Both the position numbers and the translations under genes were made by a program. Of a stretch of 15,078 nucleotides of DNA, positions 1-7,008 are shown piece after piece; positions within the stretch are counted from its first letter, which is position 1; the number at the start of each line of letters is the position of its first letter. Origin of the DNA: Microbacteriaceae bacterium (GTDB taxonomy: Bacteria; Actinomycetota; Actinomycetes; Actinomycetales; Microbacteriaceae); assembly GCA_024639925.1 (NCBI GenBank), contig JAHEGA010000058.1, positions 1 through 15,078 of the forward strand, read 5' to 3'. Below the pieces are notes generated by a model that was not told where the DNA came from, made no database searches, and was given only the letters and a program-made list of their open reading frames with translations.

Positions 1-1
1 G

Positions 2-472
2 CGCTTCGGGCAGCGCTTGGGTGCCCTCGCTCAGGCGGGGGATATCTTCATCTTGACCGGTGAACTGGGCGCGGGGAAAACGACGTTCACCCGTGGGTTC
101 GGGGAAGCCCTTCAGGTTCAGGCTCCAGTTTCGAGCCCCACATTCGTGGTGGCTCGAGAGCACTCCCTGGTGGACGCGTCACAACCACCCCTGGTGCATA
201 TCGACGCTTACCGGGTGGGATCCGCTGCGGAGTTTGACGAGCTTGATATTGACCCTGCCACCTCGATTGTGGTGGCTGAATGGGCCGCTCCCTATGCCGA
301 TGTCTGGGGCATGGGATGGGTGGAGCTGGTCTTTGAGCGTCCACCAGGGCAGGGGGACGATTTTCTCTCAGACCAACCTCGAGAAGTGACCATCACCGGC
401 CACGGCGATGCCGGAGATCTTCTCGACCGGATTGTTGCCAGCGAGGAGGGTGAGAGTGTTTCTCGCGATTGA
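2..472 (+). CDS. tsaE: TsaE, tRNA t6A biosynthesis ATPase (5'-truncated by window edge)
   Basis: TsaE is the P-loop ATPase that works with TsaB and TsaD in forming N6-threonylcarbamoyl-adenosine at position 37 of ANN-decoding tRNAs, in the cytoplasm. The reading frame is open to the first base of the window, and the upstream codons (R-F-G-Q-R) fit the family's N-terminal helix, so the true start lies before the window and the TTG at 17 is not it. Visible motifs are the Walker A loop GELGAGKTT (positions 65-91), the following SSPTF motif, HIDAYR (positions 200-217) and the late VVAEWA stretch, all characteristic of TsaE. The C-terminus (DRIVASEEGESVSRD) overlaps the start of tsaB by 17 bp, indicating one transcript. 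In related genomes the gene upstream is often alanine racemase, but that cannot be seen here. Confidence 0.93.
   Translation, partial: RFGQRLGALAQAGDIFILTGELGAGKTTFTRGFGEALQVQAPVSSPTFVVAREHSLVDASQPPLVHIDAYRVGSAAEFDELDIDPATSIVVAEWAAPYADVWGMGWVELVFERPPGQGDDFLSDQPREVTITGHGDAGDLLDRIVASEEGESVSRD
442..449 (+). promoter_or_regulatory. Shine-Dalgarno site setting the tsaB start
   Basis: The purine run GAGGAGGG lies inside the end of tsaE, 6 bases before the GTG at 456. It decides in favour of that GTG over the ATG at 408, which would add 16 residues not expected at the TsaB N-terminus. Confidence 0.75.
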
Positions 473-1046
473 TTCCTCCGCCGGGACACAGGTAGCTCTC
501 GTGGACTCTGAGGGGGAAACCCTCGCGGAAGCCGTCAGTGACAACCCCCGCGGCCACGCTGAGGTTATCGGGGTGTTGCTCGAGCGTGTCTTTGCCGATG
601 CGGGTGTGACCCCCTCGGGCGTCACCGCGGTGGTCATGGGTATTGGCCCCGGGCCGTTTACGGGGCTTCGGGTCGGAATGGCGGCAGCCTCGGCATTTGC
701 TCAGTCTCGTGCATTACCCCTGCTTCCCGTGGTGTCTCATGATGCATGGGGCTGGGGTGTGGGCGAAGACACCGTCGTCGTGACCGATGCCAGGCGCGGC
801 GAGGTCGCGTATTCGATCTATCGGGCGTCGGAATCCGCTGAGCGGATTGTCGGCCCCCTGTTAGCCAAGCCCGAAGAGCTTGACGCACAACTGGGTGCAC
901 ACGCCTCTGCACGGCGAGTGAACGCTGCAGAGATTCCCGCGGCAGCATTAGCCCGGGTGGCACAGGGGTTCCTGGCTGGCGGCCACGAGTTTCCCGACCC
1001 CGCACCGCAGTACCTGCGCTCACCGGATGTGACCCTGCCGCGATGA
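456..1046 (+). CDS. tsaB: TsaB, tRNA threonylcarbamoyladenosine biosynthesis protein
   Basis: TsaB is the inactive ASKHA-fold paralogue of TsaD and forms the scaffold of the TsaD-TsaB-TsaE complex that makes t6A37 in tRNA. The GTG start at 456 gives FLAIDSSAGTQVALV, the classic N-terminal phosphate-1 strand of the fold. The second signature, GPGPFTGLRVG, is at positions 648-680. The predicted protein is 196 residues, slightly short of the 220-230 common in other bacteria. It ends at the TGA of an ATGA overlap with rimI, so translation is probably coupled. The gene overlaps tsaE by 17 bp. Assignment rests on the motifs and the neighbouring tsaE and tsaD. Confidence 0.93.
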   Translation: MFLAIDSSAGTQVALVDSEGETLAEAVSDNPRGHAEVIGVLLERVFADAGVTPSGVTAVVMGIGPGPFTGLRVGMAAASAFAQSRALPLLPVVSHDAWGWGVGEDTVVVTDARRGEVAYSIYRASESAERIVGPLLAKPEELDAQLGAHASARRVNAAEIPAAALARVAQGFLAGGHEFPDPAPQYLRSPDVTLPR

Positions 1047-1519
1047 AGTACACACTGTCGCTCGCGGTTTTGGAAGATTTGCCCGAAATGATCGAACAGG
1101 AAGCGCTCATTTTCGGTTCGGATGCCTGGTCGCCCGAGCTCATGGTGGAAGAGGTCTCTCATCCGCTGAATCACTATCTCGTCGCGAGGACTGAGCAAGA
1201 GGGAGCATTCGCCGGCTACGCGGGTCTGCGGGCAACAGTGGACTCGGGCGACATTCAGACCATTGCGGTGGTGGAAGACCACCGGGGGCAAGGCTTGGGC
1301 AGAACCCTGTTGCGAGCTCTGCTGGAGCAGGCGCGTGAACGCGGCGCGCGGGATGTGTTTTTGGAAGTTCGCGCCGACAATCCAGCAGCTATCGCCCTCT
1401 ATGAGTCAGAGGGTTTTGTCACGCTGGATCGTCGGGTCGGGTATTACCAACGTGATGGTGTTGACGCCCTGGTGATGCGCAGCACCTCGCGGGGACTGCC
1501 GGTGGGGAGTGAAGGATGA
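1043..1519 (+). CDS. rimI: RimI-like GNAT N-acetyltransferase
   Basis: This is a 158-residue GNAT-fold acetyltransferase. RimI acetylates the N-terminal alanine of ribosomal protein S18 in Escherichia coli; in actinobacteria, RimI proteins encoded among the tsa genes may have broader N-terminal targets. The acetyl-CoA pyrophosphate-binding loop (motif A) is seen as HRGQGLGRTLL, followed by the FLEVRADNPAAIALYESEGF segment (motif B) and the terminal YYQRDGVDALVM pattern typical of RimI. The ATG overlaps the tsaB stop as ATGA, and its own stop overlaps the tsaD ATG the same way. No good ribosome binding site precedes it, so translation is likely coupled to tsaB. The substrate is inferred from family and context. 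Confidence 0.88.
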   Translation: MKYTLSLAVLEDLPEMIEQEALIFGSDAWSPELMVEEVSHPLNHYLVARTEQEGAFAGYAGLRATVDSGDIQTIAVVEDHRGQGLGRTLLRALLEQARERGARDVFLEVRADNPAAIALYESEGFVTLDRRVGYYQRDGVDALVMRSTSRGLPVGSEG

Positions 1520-2568
1520 ACGAACCGCTGGTTCTCGGAATTGAAACCAGCTGCGATGAAACCGGTGTCGGTATCGTCCGCGGCAAGACCTTGCTGGCGC
1601 ACGCTGTCGCGTCCTCCATGGACGAGCACGCCGTGTTTGGCGGTGTCGTTCCCGAAGTGGCTGCTCGCGCCCACGTTGAGGCGCTGCCGGCGGTCATGGC
1701 CCAAGCTTTGTCCGAAGCCGGGGTGGAATTCGCTGACCTTGATGCGATTGCGGTGACCACAGGGCCAGGTCTGGCGGGTGCGGTTATGGTCGGAGTTGGA
1801 GCGGCCAAGGCTCTGGCCGTCAGTTTGGGTATCCCGCTGTACTCCCTCAACCATCTTGTGGGTCACGTTGCGGTGGAATACCTGAATGCCGAGCGCGAGC
1901 TCACCATGCCGACCGTTGCCCTGCTGGTCTCTGGCGGACATACCTCGCTGCTCTTAGTGCGCGATCTGGGTGGTGATGTCGAGCTGTTGGGGGAAACCAT
2001 TGATGACGCCGCTGGGGAGGCATTCGACAAGGTGGCTCGGGTGTTGGGTCTTCCCTATCCCGGTGGCCCTCACATCGATCGTGTGGCCCGCGAGGGCAAC
2101 CCCTCGGCCATTGCCTTCCCACGAGGATTAACCAGCCATAAAGATCAAGAAAAGCATCGCTACAACTTCTCATTCTCGGGGCTCAAGACGGCGGTGGCGA
2201 GGTATGTGGAAGCGAGGAATGCTGCTGGCGAGGAGATTGCGACCGCCGATATTGCCGCGTCATTCCAAGAAGCGGTCGCCGATGTGTTGATCGGCAAAGC
2301 GCTGGCTGCCTGCGACGAATTCGGTGTGCCGGCACTGCTGCTTGGCGGAGGTGTTGCCGCAAATTCGCGCGTGCGCGGGCTGGCGGAAGAGCGATGTGCA
2401 CAGGCGGGTATTGAACTGCGAGTTCCCCCGTTAGCACTCTGCACGGATAACGGCGCCATGATGGCGGCATTGGGCTCTTTGCGGATGTCACGAGGTTATG
2501 GGTCCTCCGACATGGGCACTGGGGTATTTTCGAGCCTGAGCCCCGCCACCATCCAGCTCATGGACTAG
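1516..2568 (+). CDS. tsaD: TsaD, tRNA N6-threonylcarbamoyltransferase
   Basis: TsaD (formerly Gcp/YgjD; Kae1 family) transfers the threonylcarbamoyl group from TC-AMP to A37 of tRNA. The 350-residue length is normal for the family. The protein opens with VLGIETSCDETGVGIV, the family's ATP-site strand. The metal-binding histidines are in NHLVGHV (His113 and His117). Further signatures are VSGGHTSLL, GEAFDKVARVLGLPYPGGP, the nearly invariant NFSFSGLKTA and LLGGGVAANSRVR, and the CTDNGAMMAALG segment near the end. The ATG is preceded by a purine-rich GGGGAGTGAAGG and overlaps the rimI stop. It closes the tsaE-tsaB-rimI-tsaD cluster. All key residues I can recognise are present. Confidence 0.97.
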   Translation: MNEPLVLGIETSCDETGVGIVRGKTLLAHAVASSMDEHAVFGGVVPEVAARAHVEALPAVMAQALSEAGVEFADLDAIAVTTGPGLAGAVMVGVGAAKALAVSLGIPLYSLNHLVGHVAVEYLNAERELTMPTVALLVSGGHTSLLLVRDLGGDVELLGETIDDAAGEAFDKVARVLGLPYPGGPHIDRVAREGNPSAIAFPRGLTSHKDQEKHRYNFSFSGLKTAVARYVEARNAAGEEIATADIAASFQEAVADVLIGKALAACDEFGVPALLLGGGVAANSRVRGLAEERCAQAGIELRVPPLALCTDNGAMMAALGSLRMSRGYGSSDMGTGVFSSLSPATIQLMD

Positions 2569-2573
2569 GTCGT

Positions 2574-2579
2574 TAGGCT
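2574..2579 (+). promoter_or_regulatory. Possible -10 element giving a leaderless transcript
   Basis: TAGGCT fits the actinobacterial TANNNT -10 pattern and ends 6 bases before the ATG at 2586, so a transcript starting about 7 bases downstream would begin at or next to the start codon. There is no Shine-Dalgarno sequence before this ATG. No convincing -35 element is seen. Confidence 0.4.
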
Positions 2580-2585
2580 GAAGCG

Positions 2586-2972
2586 ATGAACCAGATCGGC
2601 CCTCTCACGCCCCGTGACACCGGACCCATCACCCAGGTCTCCGTGACCGAAGTATCGGTGGAAACCACGGGAGTGATGAAAGAGTCTCCGTTGCCAGGCC
2701 AGGGCACCAGGCTCTCCAAAATTGCTCTGGGTTCTGCGGTCGCTGCCCTCGTTCTCGCCCCGGTGTTTGGGTTCGGTGTTATCCCCGGAATCTTGGGACT
2801 AATTCTTGGTCAGATAGGTCGCCGCGCAGCACCTTCGGGTCGTGTGCGCTCGACAGTCGCGGTCGCTCTCAGCGCTGTTGGCCTGGTGATTTCAACAGCA
2901 GTGTTGGTGTTTTTGACGCTTCCGCTGTCGCTGGCGTTTCTGGTGAGCGCTGGTTACATCCTCGACAACTAG
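2586..2972 (+). CDS. Small two-helix membrane protein (DUF4190-like)
   Basis: The predicted 128-residue protein has no assigned function. Its first 42 or so residues are polar and probably disordered. A first hydrophobic segment covers about residues 46-77 and includes the Gly/Ile/Leu-rich run GVIPGILGLILGQIGRR. A basic loop follows (RRAAPSGRVRS), then a second hydrophobic segment at about residues 88-124. This pattern, with a GLILG motif before a positively charged loop, resembles the DUF4190 family of small actinobacterial membrane proteins; that is a resemblance, not a search result. The gene starts 17 bp after tsaD and may be leaderless. Its stop overlaps the stop of the converging methyltransferase gene on a shared CTAG. 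Confidence 0.75.
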   Translation: MNQIGPLTPRDTGPITQVSVTEVSVETTGVMKESPLPGQGTRLSKIALGSAVAALVLAPVFGFGVIPGILGLILGQIGRRAAPSGRVRSTVAVALSAVGLVISTAVLVFLTLPLSLAFLVSAGYILDN

Positions 2973-4147
2973 GGCACACGGCTCGCCAGAATGGCGATCC
3001 TGTCCCCGCGATGGCGGGTAACAATTAGTGTTTTCTCTCCAGAACCTCGAAGGGATAATTCCTGCCGCAGCCCTGCCGGGTCAATATCGATGCCGCGCTT
3101 CTTGATTTCGAGCGACCCCACGTCCGCTCCCGCCACCAGTTCTTTGATGCGTTTGAGGTTGTAGGGGATGACCGCTTCGATGGCGAAGCACTGCGCCAAC
3201 GGGGTGCTGACCGGCTTCTTCGTGCTGAAGTAGGCAATGGAGTCATCCAGCATGACGCCCTCGTGGCGCCTGGCGAGATCGCCAATGAGTCGTGCACGGA
3301 TGACGGCACCGTCGGGTTCCACGAGGTAGGAACCCAGATCTCCCACGGGTGCATCCTCCGCATCCTGGGCGCCGGTCAGCTCGGCGGTGCCGCGGGGGGA
3401 GAGCACCAGCGCGCTTCGGGTGATGCTCGGTCTCGCGAGCTCGCGCGACCACAGCACCATTTCTGCCACCGATCCGTGGTGGGAGATCCACTGCGCCTCT
3501 ACCCCCTCAGGAATGAGTGCTCTGTCCATCCCTGGGGCAAGTTTGATTCCCGCCGGATGGATCTGCGCGTGTTTCAGGACCCAGTCGAGACGGGGGGACC
3601 AGTCGGCAGGGTTGTTGAGTCGCTTCGAGGCGCTTCGCCGTGCAGGGTCGAACCAGAGGGCATCCAGTCCGTCGAGATCGGTTTCCTCGGCTTGTCCCGG
3701 TGAGACGGTCACGGTGTCGAAGGGTTGCAGGTTGTAGCCGGCAATCGCCACGGTGACGGGGTCTGCGTCCACGGCTCTCACGCTGAGGGATAACCCGGCA
3801 AAGGCGAGCGAGTCTCCGCCAATCCCACAACCCAGGTCCCCAACACTCCTCAGCTCTGCCTGCTGAAAGCGGGTGGCGTGGTGGCTCGAGATAGCCAGCC
3901 GGGTGGCTTGTTCCAGACCGGCCTTGGTGAAAAGCATGCGGTCGGCAAACGTGCCGAATTTATCGAGCGCTTTGGGGCGCAGGTTCCACTGCCCGAGAAC
4001 GGCAGCTACCGTCTCGGCGCTGTGTCCGGCTTTGCGAAGCTTTGGTACCAGGGCCGCTGTATCTCGCGGCTCGTCGGCTTCCCGAAGGCTCGCAAGTAGC
4101 CGCAAGGATTCGGGATTGAGGAGTGCCTCGAGTTCGTTGCGCTCCAT
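2969..4147 (-). CDS. Class I SAM-dependent methyltransferase with THUMP-like C-terminal domain
   Basis: The 392-residue protein has a helical N-terminal region (about 1-95), a class I methyltransferase core (about 100-225) and a C-terminal region resembling the THUMP-like domain (about 300-392, with SLEIKKRGIDIDPAGLRQEL). SAM-binding motif I is DLGCGIGGD (residues 104-112), the acidic post-motif is DADP (127-130), and a DPARR motif (167-171) sits where amino-methyltransferases carry the catalytic motif IV. THUMP modules bind RNA, so an RNA target, probably tRNA or rRNA, is reasonable but unproven. The substrate is not known to me. The ATG at 4147 is conventional; no strong ribosome binding site is seen. 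It is divergent from groES, with an upstream region of 125 bp shared by both genes, and converges on the small membrane-protein gene. Confidence 0.87.
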   Translation of the reverse strand: MERNELEALLNPESLRLLASLREADEPRDTAALVPKLRKAGHSAETVAAVLGQWNLRPKALDKFGTFADRMLFTKAGLEQATRLAISSHHATRFQQAELRSVGDLGCGIGGDSLAFAGLSLSVRAVDADPVTVAIAGYNLQPFDTVTVSPGQAEETDLDGLDALWFDPARRSASKRLNNPADWSPRLDWVLKHAQIHPAGIKLAPGMDRALIPEGVEAQWISHHGSVAEMVLWSRELARPSITRSALVLSPRGTAELTGAQDAEDAPVGDLGSYLVEPDGAVIRARLIGDLARRHEGVMLDDSIAYFSTKKPVSTPLAQCFAIEAVIPYNLKRIKELVAGADVGSLEIKKRGIDIDPAGLRQELSLRGSGEKTLIVTRHRGDRIAILASRVP

Positions 4148-4174
4148 GGGGATAGTCTGCCAGCTGAGAGAATT

Positions 4175-4201
4175 CTGGCACTCGTATTGCGTGAGTGCTA
4201 A
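4175..4201. promoter_or_regulatory. CIRCE operator 1 (HrcA-binding inverted repeat)
   Basis: CTGGCACTC, nine bases, then GAGTGCTAA: the right arm is a perfect CIRCE half-site, and the left differs from TTAGCACTC at two of the first three bases. CIRCE is the operator of the heat-shock repressor HrcA. It lies 27 bp upstream of the divergent methyltransferase start and overlaps the likely -35 region of groES, so it could affect both genes. Confidence 0.87.
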
Positions 4202-4216
4202 TGGTTTCGGTACAGT
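4187..4216 (+). promoter_or_regulatory. Probable groES promoter
   Basis: A -35-like TTGCGT (4187-4192) and a -10-like TACAGT (4211-4216) are separated by 18 bases. The predicted transcription start, near 4223, falls inside the second CIRCE element, and the -35 lies inside the first, the geometry expected for HrcA repression. Confidence 0.55.
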
Positions 4217-4220
4217 TGCT

Positions 4221-4247
4221 TTAGCACTCGAGAAGTGAGTGTGCTAA
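4221..4247. promoter_or_regulatory. CIRCE operator 2 (HrcA-binding inverted repeat)
   Basis: TTAGCACTC, nine bases, then GTGTGCTAA: a perfect left half-site and a right half-site with a single mismatch to GAGTGCTAA. It starts 46 bp downstream of the first element, on the same face of the helix to within about half a turn, and 25 bp before the groES start codon. Confidence 0.9.
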
Positions 4248-4272
4248 CCCAAGTCTCAGAAAGAGGTCAACC

Positions 4273-4569
4273 GTGTCGGTCTCCATTAAACCGCTCGAAG
4301 ATCGCATCGTGATCAAGCAGGTCGAAGCAGAGCAGACCACTGCTTCCGGCCTTGTCATTCCTGATACCGCTAAAGAAAAGCCTCAGGAAGGCGAAGTTGT
4401 CGCTGTTGGACCGGGTCGTTTCGACGACAACGGCAACCGCGTTCCCATGGATGTTGCCGTGGGCAATGTGGTGTTGTACTCCAAGTACGGCGGAACCGAA
4501 GTGAAGTTTGGGGCAGACGAGTACCTCGTCCTCTCCGCTCGCGACGTTCTCGCCATCGTGGAGCGCTAA
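4273..4569 (+). CDS. groES: Co-chaperonin GroES (Cpn10)
   Basis: GroES is the heptameric lid of the GroEL chaperonin in the cytoplasm. The 98-residue length is standard. Signatures are the N-terminal SIKPLEDRIVIKQVEAE, the mobile loop (about residues 17-36, TTASGLVIPDTAKEKPQ) that docks on GroEL, GEVVAVGPGR, and the C-terminal VLYSKYGGTEVK and YLVLSARDVLAIVE. The GTG start follows an AAAGAGG ribosome binding site. Two CIRCE elements and a promoter lie upstream, indicating HrcA-controlled heat-shock expression. No groEL follows: a strong hairpin and a transporter gene come next, so the partner chaperonin must be encoded elsewhere. Confidence 0.98.
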   Translation: MSVSIKPLEDRIVIKQVEAEQTTASGLVIPDTAKEKPQEGEVVAVGPGRFDDNGNRVPMDVAVGNVVLYSKYGGTEVKFGADEYLVLSARDVLAIVER

Positions 4570-4586
4570 GCGCAAAACACTCGCGC

Positions 4587-4614
4587 AGAAGGCCCGCATA
4601 CGTGCGGGCCTTCT
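4587..4614 (+). terminator. Terminator after groES
   Basis: A perfect 12-bp stem (AGAAGGCCCGCA paired with TGCGGGCCTTCT) with a TACG loop, 17 bp after the groES stop. The following tract, CGTCGTT, is only weakly T-rich. The hairpin fits factor-independent termination of a single-gene groES transcript. Confidence 0.85.
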
Positions 4615-4638
4615 CGTCGTTAACGGAGTCTTTTCGGG

Positions 4639-4644
4639 TATAGC
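4639..4644 (+). promoter_or_regulatory. Possible -10 element for rarD
   Basis: TATAGC lies 8 bases before the GTG at 4653 and would give a leader of one or two bases. The final base departs from the well-conserved T, and no -35 is evident, so this is tentative. No Shine-Dalgarno sequence precedes the GTG. Confidence 0.3.
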
Positions 4645-4652
4645 CTTGCCCG

Positions 4653-5570
4653 GTGGATGACGCAAAAACCCGGAGAGATGGGTTCCTCGCGGCGGCTGCC
4701 GCCTATGGGTTGTGGGGCCTTTTGCCGGCATTTTTTGTGGCACTGGACCCCAGTGGACCGGTCGAAATTTTGGGGTGGCGCATCGCGCTGTCTCTCGTGT
4801 TCTGTGTGGGGATCCTCTTTTTCTTGAAACGTGTCTCAATGACCTTTGGCTTGATCAAGAACCCCGCGATCCGAGGGTTATCCGCGATTGCTGCTGTGTT
4901 GATTCTGGTTAATTGGGCGGTCTATGTTTTTGCCTCCCTCAACGAGTTCATTGTGGAAGCGGCACTGGGATACTTCATCAACCCACTGGTGACCGTGGCG
5001 CTTGGGGTCGTCGTCTTGAGAGAGAAGTTGCGACCACTCCAGTGGGTGTCTCTGAGCCTTGCGGTTCTTGCCGTGATCGTGCTCGCGGTCGGCTATGGAT
5101 CCGTACCGGTCATTTCCCTCACCCTCGCGCTGTCCTTTGGGTTTTACGGGTTTGTCAAAAACCGAATGGGTCCGAGGGTCAAAGCCGTTGACAGTCTGAC
5201 GCTGGAAACACTGTGGTTGAGCCCCATCGCGGTGGGGTTGCTGCTGTGGGTGGCGTTCACTGGCGGCCTCAGCCTGGGGACGCTCGGGGTGGGTCACACC
5301 CTGCTGTTGCTCTCGGCGGGTGCTGTGACCAGCGTGCCTCTGCTGTTTTTTGGTGCAGCTGCAAGGCGTTTACCGCTGTCCATCATGGGGTTGATGCAAT
5401 ACATCGCCCCCATCATGCAGTTCGCGTTTGGCGTGTTCATTATGGGCGAGCCGATGCCTTTGGAGCGATGGATCGGGTTTGCCTTGGTGTGGCTAGCGTT
5501 GGTGCTGTTGAGCGTCGATGCGTTGCGTTCGCGACGCAACCGGTTGCTCAATCCGACGCACGCCCCCTAG
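4653..5570 (+). CDS. rarD: EamA/RarD family drug-metabolite transporter
   Basis: The 305-residue protein is hydrophobic throughout, with about ten predicted membrane segments in two EamA halves. It matches the RarD subgroup by the opening GFLAAAAAYGLWGLLPAFF, the LGWRIALSL segment, the NWAVYVFASLNEFIVEAALGYFINPL-type region at about residues 88-113 and the late PLSIMGLMQYIAPIMQFAFG. RarD was named from a chloramphenicol-sensitivity phenotype, but its physiological substrate is unknown. The GTG at 4653 is chosen because the MDDAKTRRDGF N-terminus matches the family's short polar lead before helix 1. It stands alone between the groES terminator and the promoter of the binding-protein gene. Confidence 0.88.
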   Translation: MDDAKTRRDGFLAAAAAYGLWGLLPAFFVALDPSGPVEILGWRIALSLVFCVGILFFLKRVSMTFGLIKNPAIRGLSAIAAVLILVNWAVYVFASLNEFIVEAALGYFINPLVTVALGVVVLREKLRPLQWVSLSLAVLAVIVLAVGYGSVPVISLTLALSFGFYGFVKNRMGPRVKAVDSLTLETLWLSPIAVGLLLWVAFTGGLSLGTLGVGHTLLLLSAGAVTSVPLLFFGAAARRLPLSIMGLMQYIAPIMQFAFGVFIMGEPMPLERWIGFALVWLALVLLSVDALRSRRNRLLNPTHAP

Positions 5571-5631
5571 TTGCGCTTCTTTGCAGGCCAGCAAACACTT
5601 CTTTCTGTTACCGGGATGTGATGAAACTGGC

Positions 5632-5660
5632 TTGTATCCGAAACATTTTCCGCTTAAGTT
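5632..5660 (+). promoter_or_regulatory. Promoter of the binding-protein gene
   Basis: TTGTAT (5632-5637) and TAAGTT (5655-5660) are separated by exactly 17 bases, and the -10 fits TANNNT. Transcription would start near 5667, leaving a 55-base leader that includes the strong AAGGAG ribosome binding site (5712-5717). Apart from this, the 151-bp gap between rarD and the binding-protein gene shows only a weak 5-bp hairpin at 5580-5595. Confidence 0.55.
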
Positions 5661-5721
5661 AGATGGTGTGGATGCGCGCTAGCGTGTCCACTTTTCCCAA
5701 TGTAAACAAATAAGGAGCATC

Positions 5722-6996
5722 ATGAGCGTACTTTCGAAGGCAGGGAGTGGTTTTGCCATTCTTGCTGCTTCAGCGCTAGTGCTCAGCGGCTGTGCAGCCG
5801 CTGACGATGAGGCCGCGACGACGACAGAGGACGACACCACGTCGGCAGCTGTTGAGTCTTTGGCTCTCAAGATCGGTACGGCTCTGCCCGTCACCGGTAA
5901 CCTCGCATTCCTCGGACCCCCCGAAGAAGCTGGTGTGCTTTTGGCACAGGCAGACATCAACGCTGCTGACGCTGGAATCGACCTGGAACTTGTCCTCGGA
6001 GACTCCGGTGACACCGACAACAAGGCCTACGAGACTGAAATTCCTCGTCTGCTGAACGAGAACGTCTCCGCAATCGTGGGTGCCGCTTCTTCTGGTGTGT
6101 CGTTCCAGTTCATCGACCAGGTGACCAAGGAAGCAGGCGTGATCCAGATTTCGCCCGCCAACACCTCGCCTAACTTCACCGACTACGACGACGATGGACT
6201 GTACTTCCGTACCGCTCCTTCCGACGTGTTGCAGGGTGAAGTTCTCGGTAACCTGCTCGCTGCTGATGGTCACGAGACTGTCGCCATGATCGTCATCAAC
6301 GACGCTTACGGCACCGGTCTGCGCGACAACGCCACCTTGGCGTTCGAAGCAGCAGGTGGATCTGTTGTGGCAACCCCGTCTTACAACGTGGGTGACACCA
6401 ACTTCACCTCGCAGATCAACGAGATGCTCGCAGAAGACCCTGACGCCATTGTCGTCCTGGCCTTCGACGAGACCAAGACCATCGTTCCCGCGCTGATTGA
6501 CGCAGGCTTCAGCAACTCTGGCCTGTACTTCACCGACGGTAACCTCGCTGACTACTCGGGTGACTTTGAAGCCGGTCTCATCGAAGGTTCCAAGGGAACT
6601 CTCCCCGGTCCCCCCTCCGACACCATCTCGGATGACTTCAAGGAGCGCGCACAGGCCTTGTGGACCGAGAACGGTGGAGATGAGCTGACCTCATGGGCAT
6701 ACAGCACCGAGTCGTATGACGCGGTCGTCCTCCTCGCACTGGCTGCACTCGCAGCAGGCTCTTCTGAGCCCGCTGAAATGGCTGCCAAGATGTCTGAGGT
6801 TTCTGGCTTCTCCGGCGGTGGCACCAAGTGTGGCACCTTCGCTGAGTGTGCAGAGATCATCAACGGCGGCGGAGTTGCTGACTATGACGGTCTTTCCGGT
6901 GGTATCGCGCTGAACGAAGCCGGTGACCCCACGGAGACCGCTATCGGTATCTACGAGTTCGACGCTGACAACCGTCCTCAGACCTACAAGGGCTAA
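5722..6996 (+). CDS. Branched-chain amino acid-type ABC transporter substrate-binding lipoprotein
   Basis: This 424-residue protein is the extracellular solute receptor of a HAAT-family (LivJ/LivK-like) importer. A lipoprotein signal peptide ends in the lipobox LSGC, with Cys24 as the lipidated residue, followed by an acidic, Thr-rich linker (about 25-45). The type I periplasmic-binding fold starts at LKIGTALPVTGNLAFLG and runs to about residue 415, with the ligand-site stretches GAASSGVSFQFIDQ and ISPANTSPNFTDY. Cys370 and Cys376 are close enough to form a disulfide, as is common in this family. AAGGAG lies 4 bases before the ATG. The gene converges on the permease/ATPase operon rather than leading it. 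Codon choice is strongly biased to C-ending codons compared with neighbours, suggesting high expression. The true ligand (Leu/Ile/Val, another amino acid, amide or urea) cannot be read from the sequence. Confidence 0.92.
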   Translation: MSVLSKAGSGFAILAASALVLSGCAAADDEAATTTEDDTTSAAVESLALKIGTALPVTGNLAFLGPPEEAGVLLAQADINAADAGIDLELVLGDSGDTDNKAYETEIPRLLNENVSAIVGAASSGVSFQFIDQVTKEAGVIQISPANTSPNFTDYDDDGLYFRTAPSDVLQGEVLGNLLAADGHETVAMIVINDAYGTGLRDNATLAFEAAGGSVVATPSYNVGDTNFTSQINEMLAEDPDAIVVLAFDETKTIVPALIDAGFSNSGLYFTDGNLADYSGDFEAGLIEGSKGTLPGPPSDTISDDFKERAQALWTENGGDELTSWAYSTESYDAVVLLALAALAAGSSEPAEMAAKMSEVSGFSGGGTKCGTFAECAEIINGGGVADYDGLSGGIALNEAGDPTETAIGIYEFDADNRPQTYKG

Positions 6997-7008
6997 GAAC
7001 GATCAGCA

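Noticed and set aside
408..455. ATG start for tsaB at 408
   Set aside because: The GTG at 456 has a strong GAGGAGGG and gives the canonical first strand of the fold; the extra 16 residues are only the third reading of tsaE codons.
5522..5540. Hairpin GTTGCGT-TCGCG-ACGCAAC near the rarD end as a terminator
   Set aside because: It lies within the coding sequence (Arg-rich C-terminus), with a 7-bp stem and no T-tract after it.
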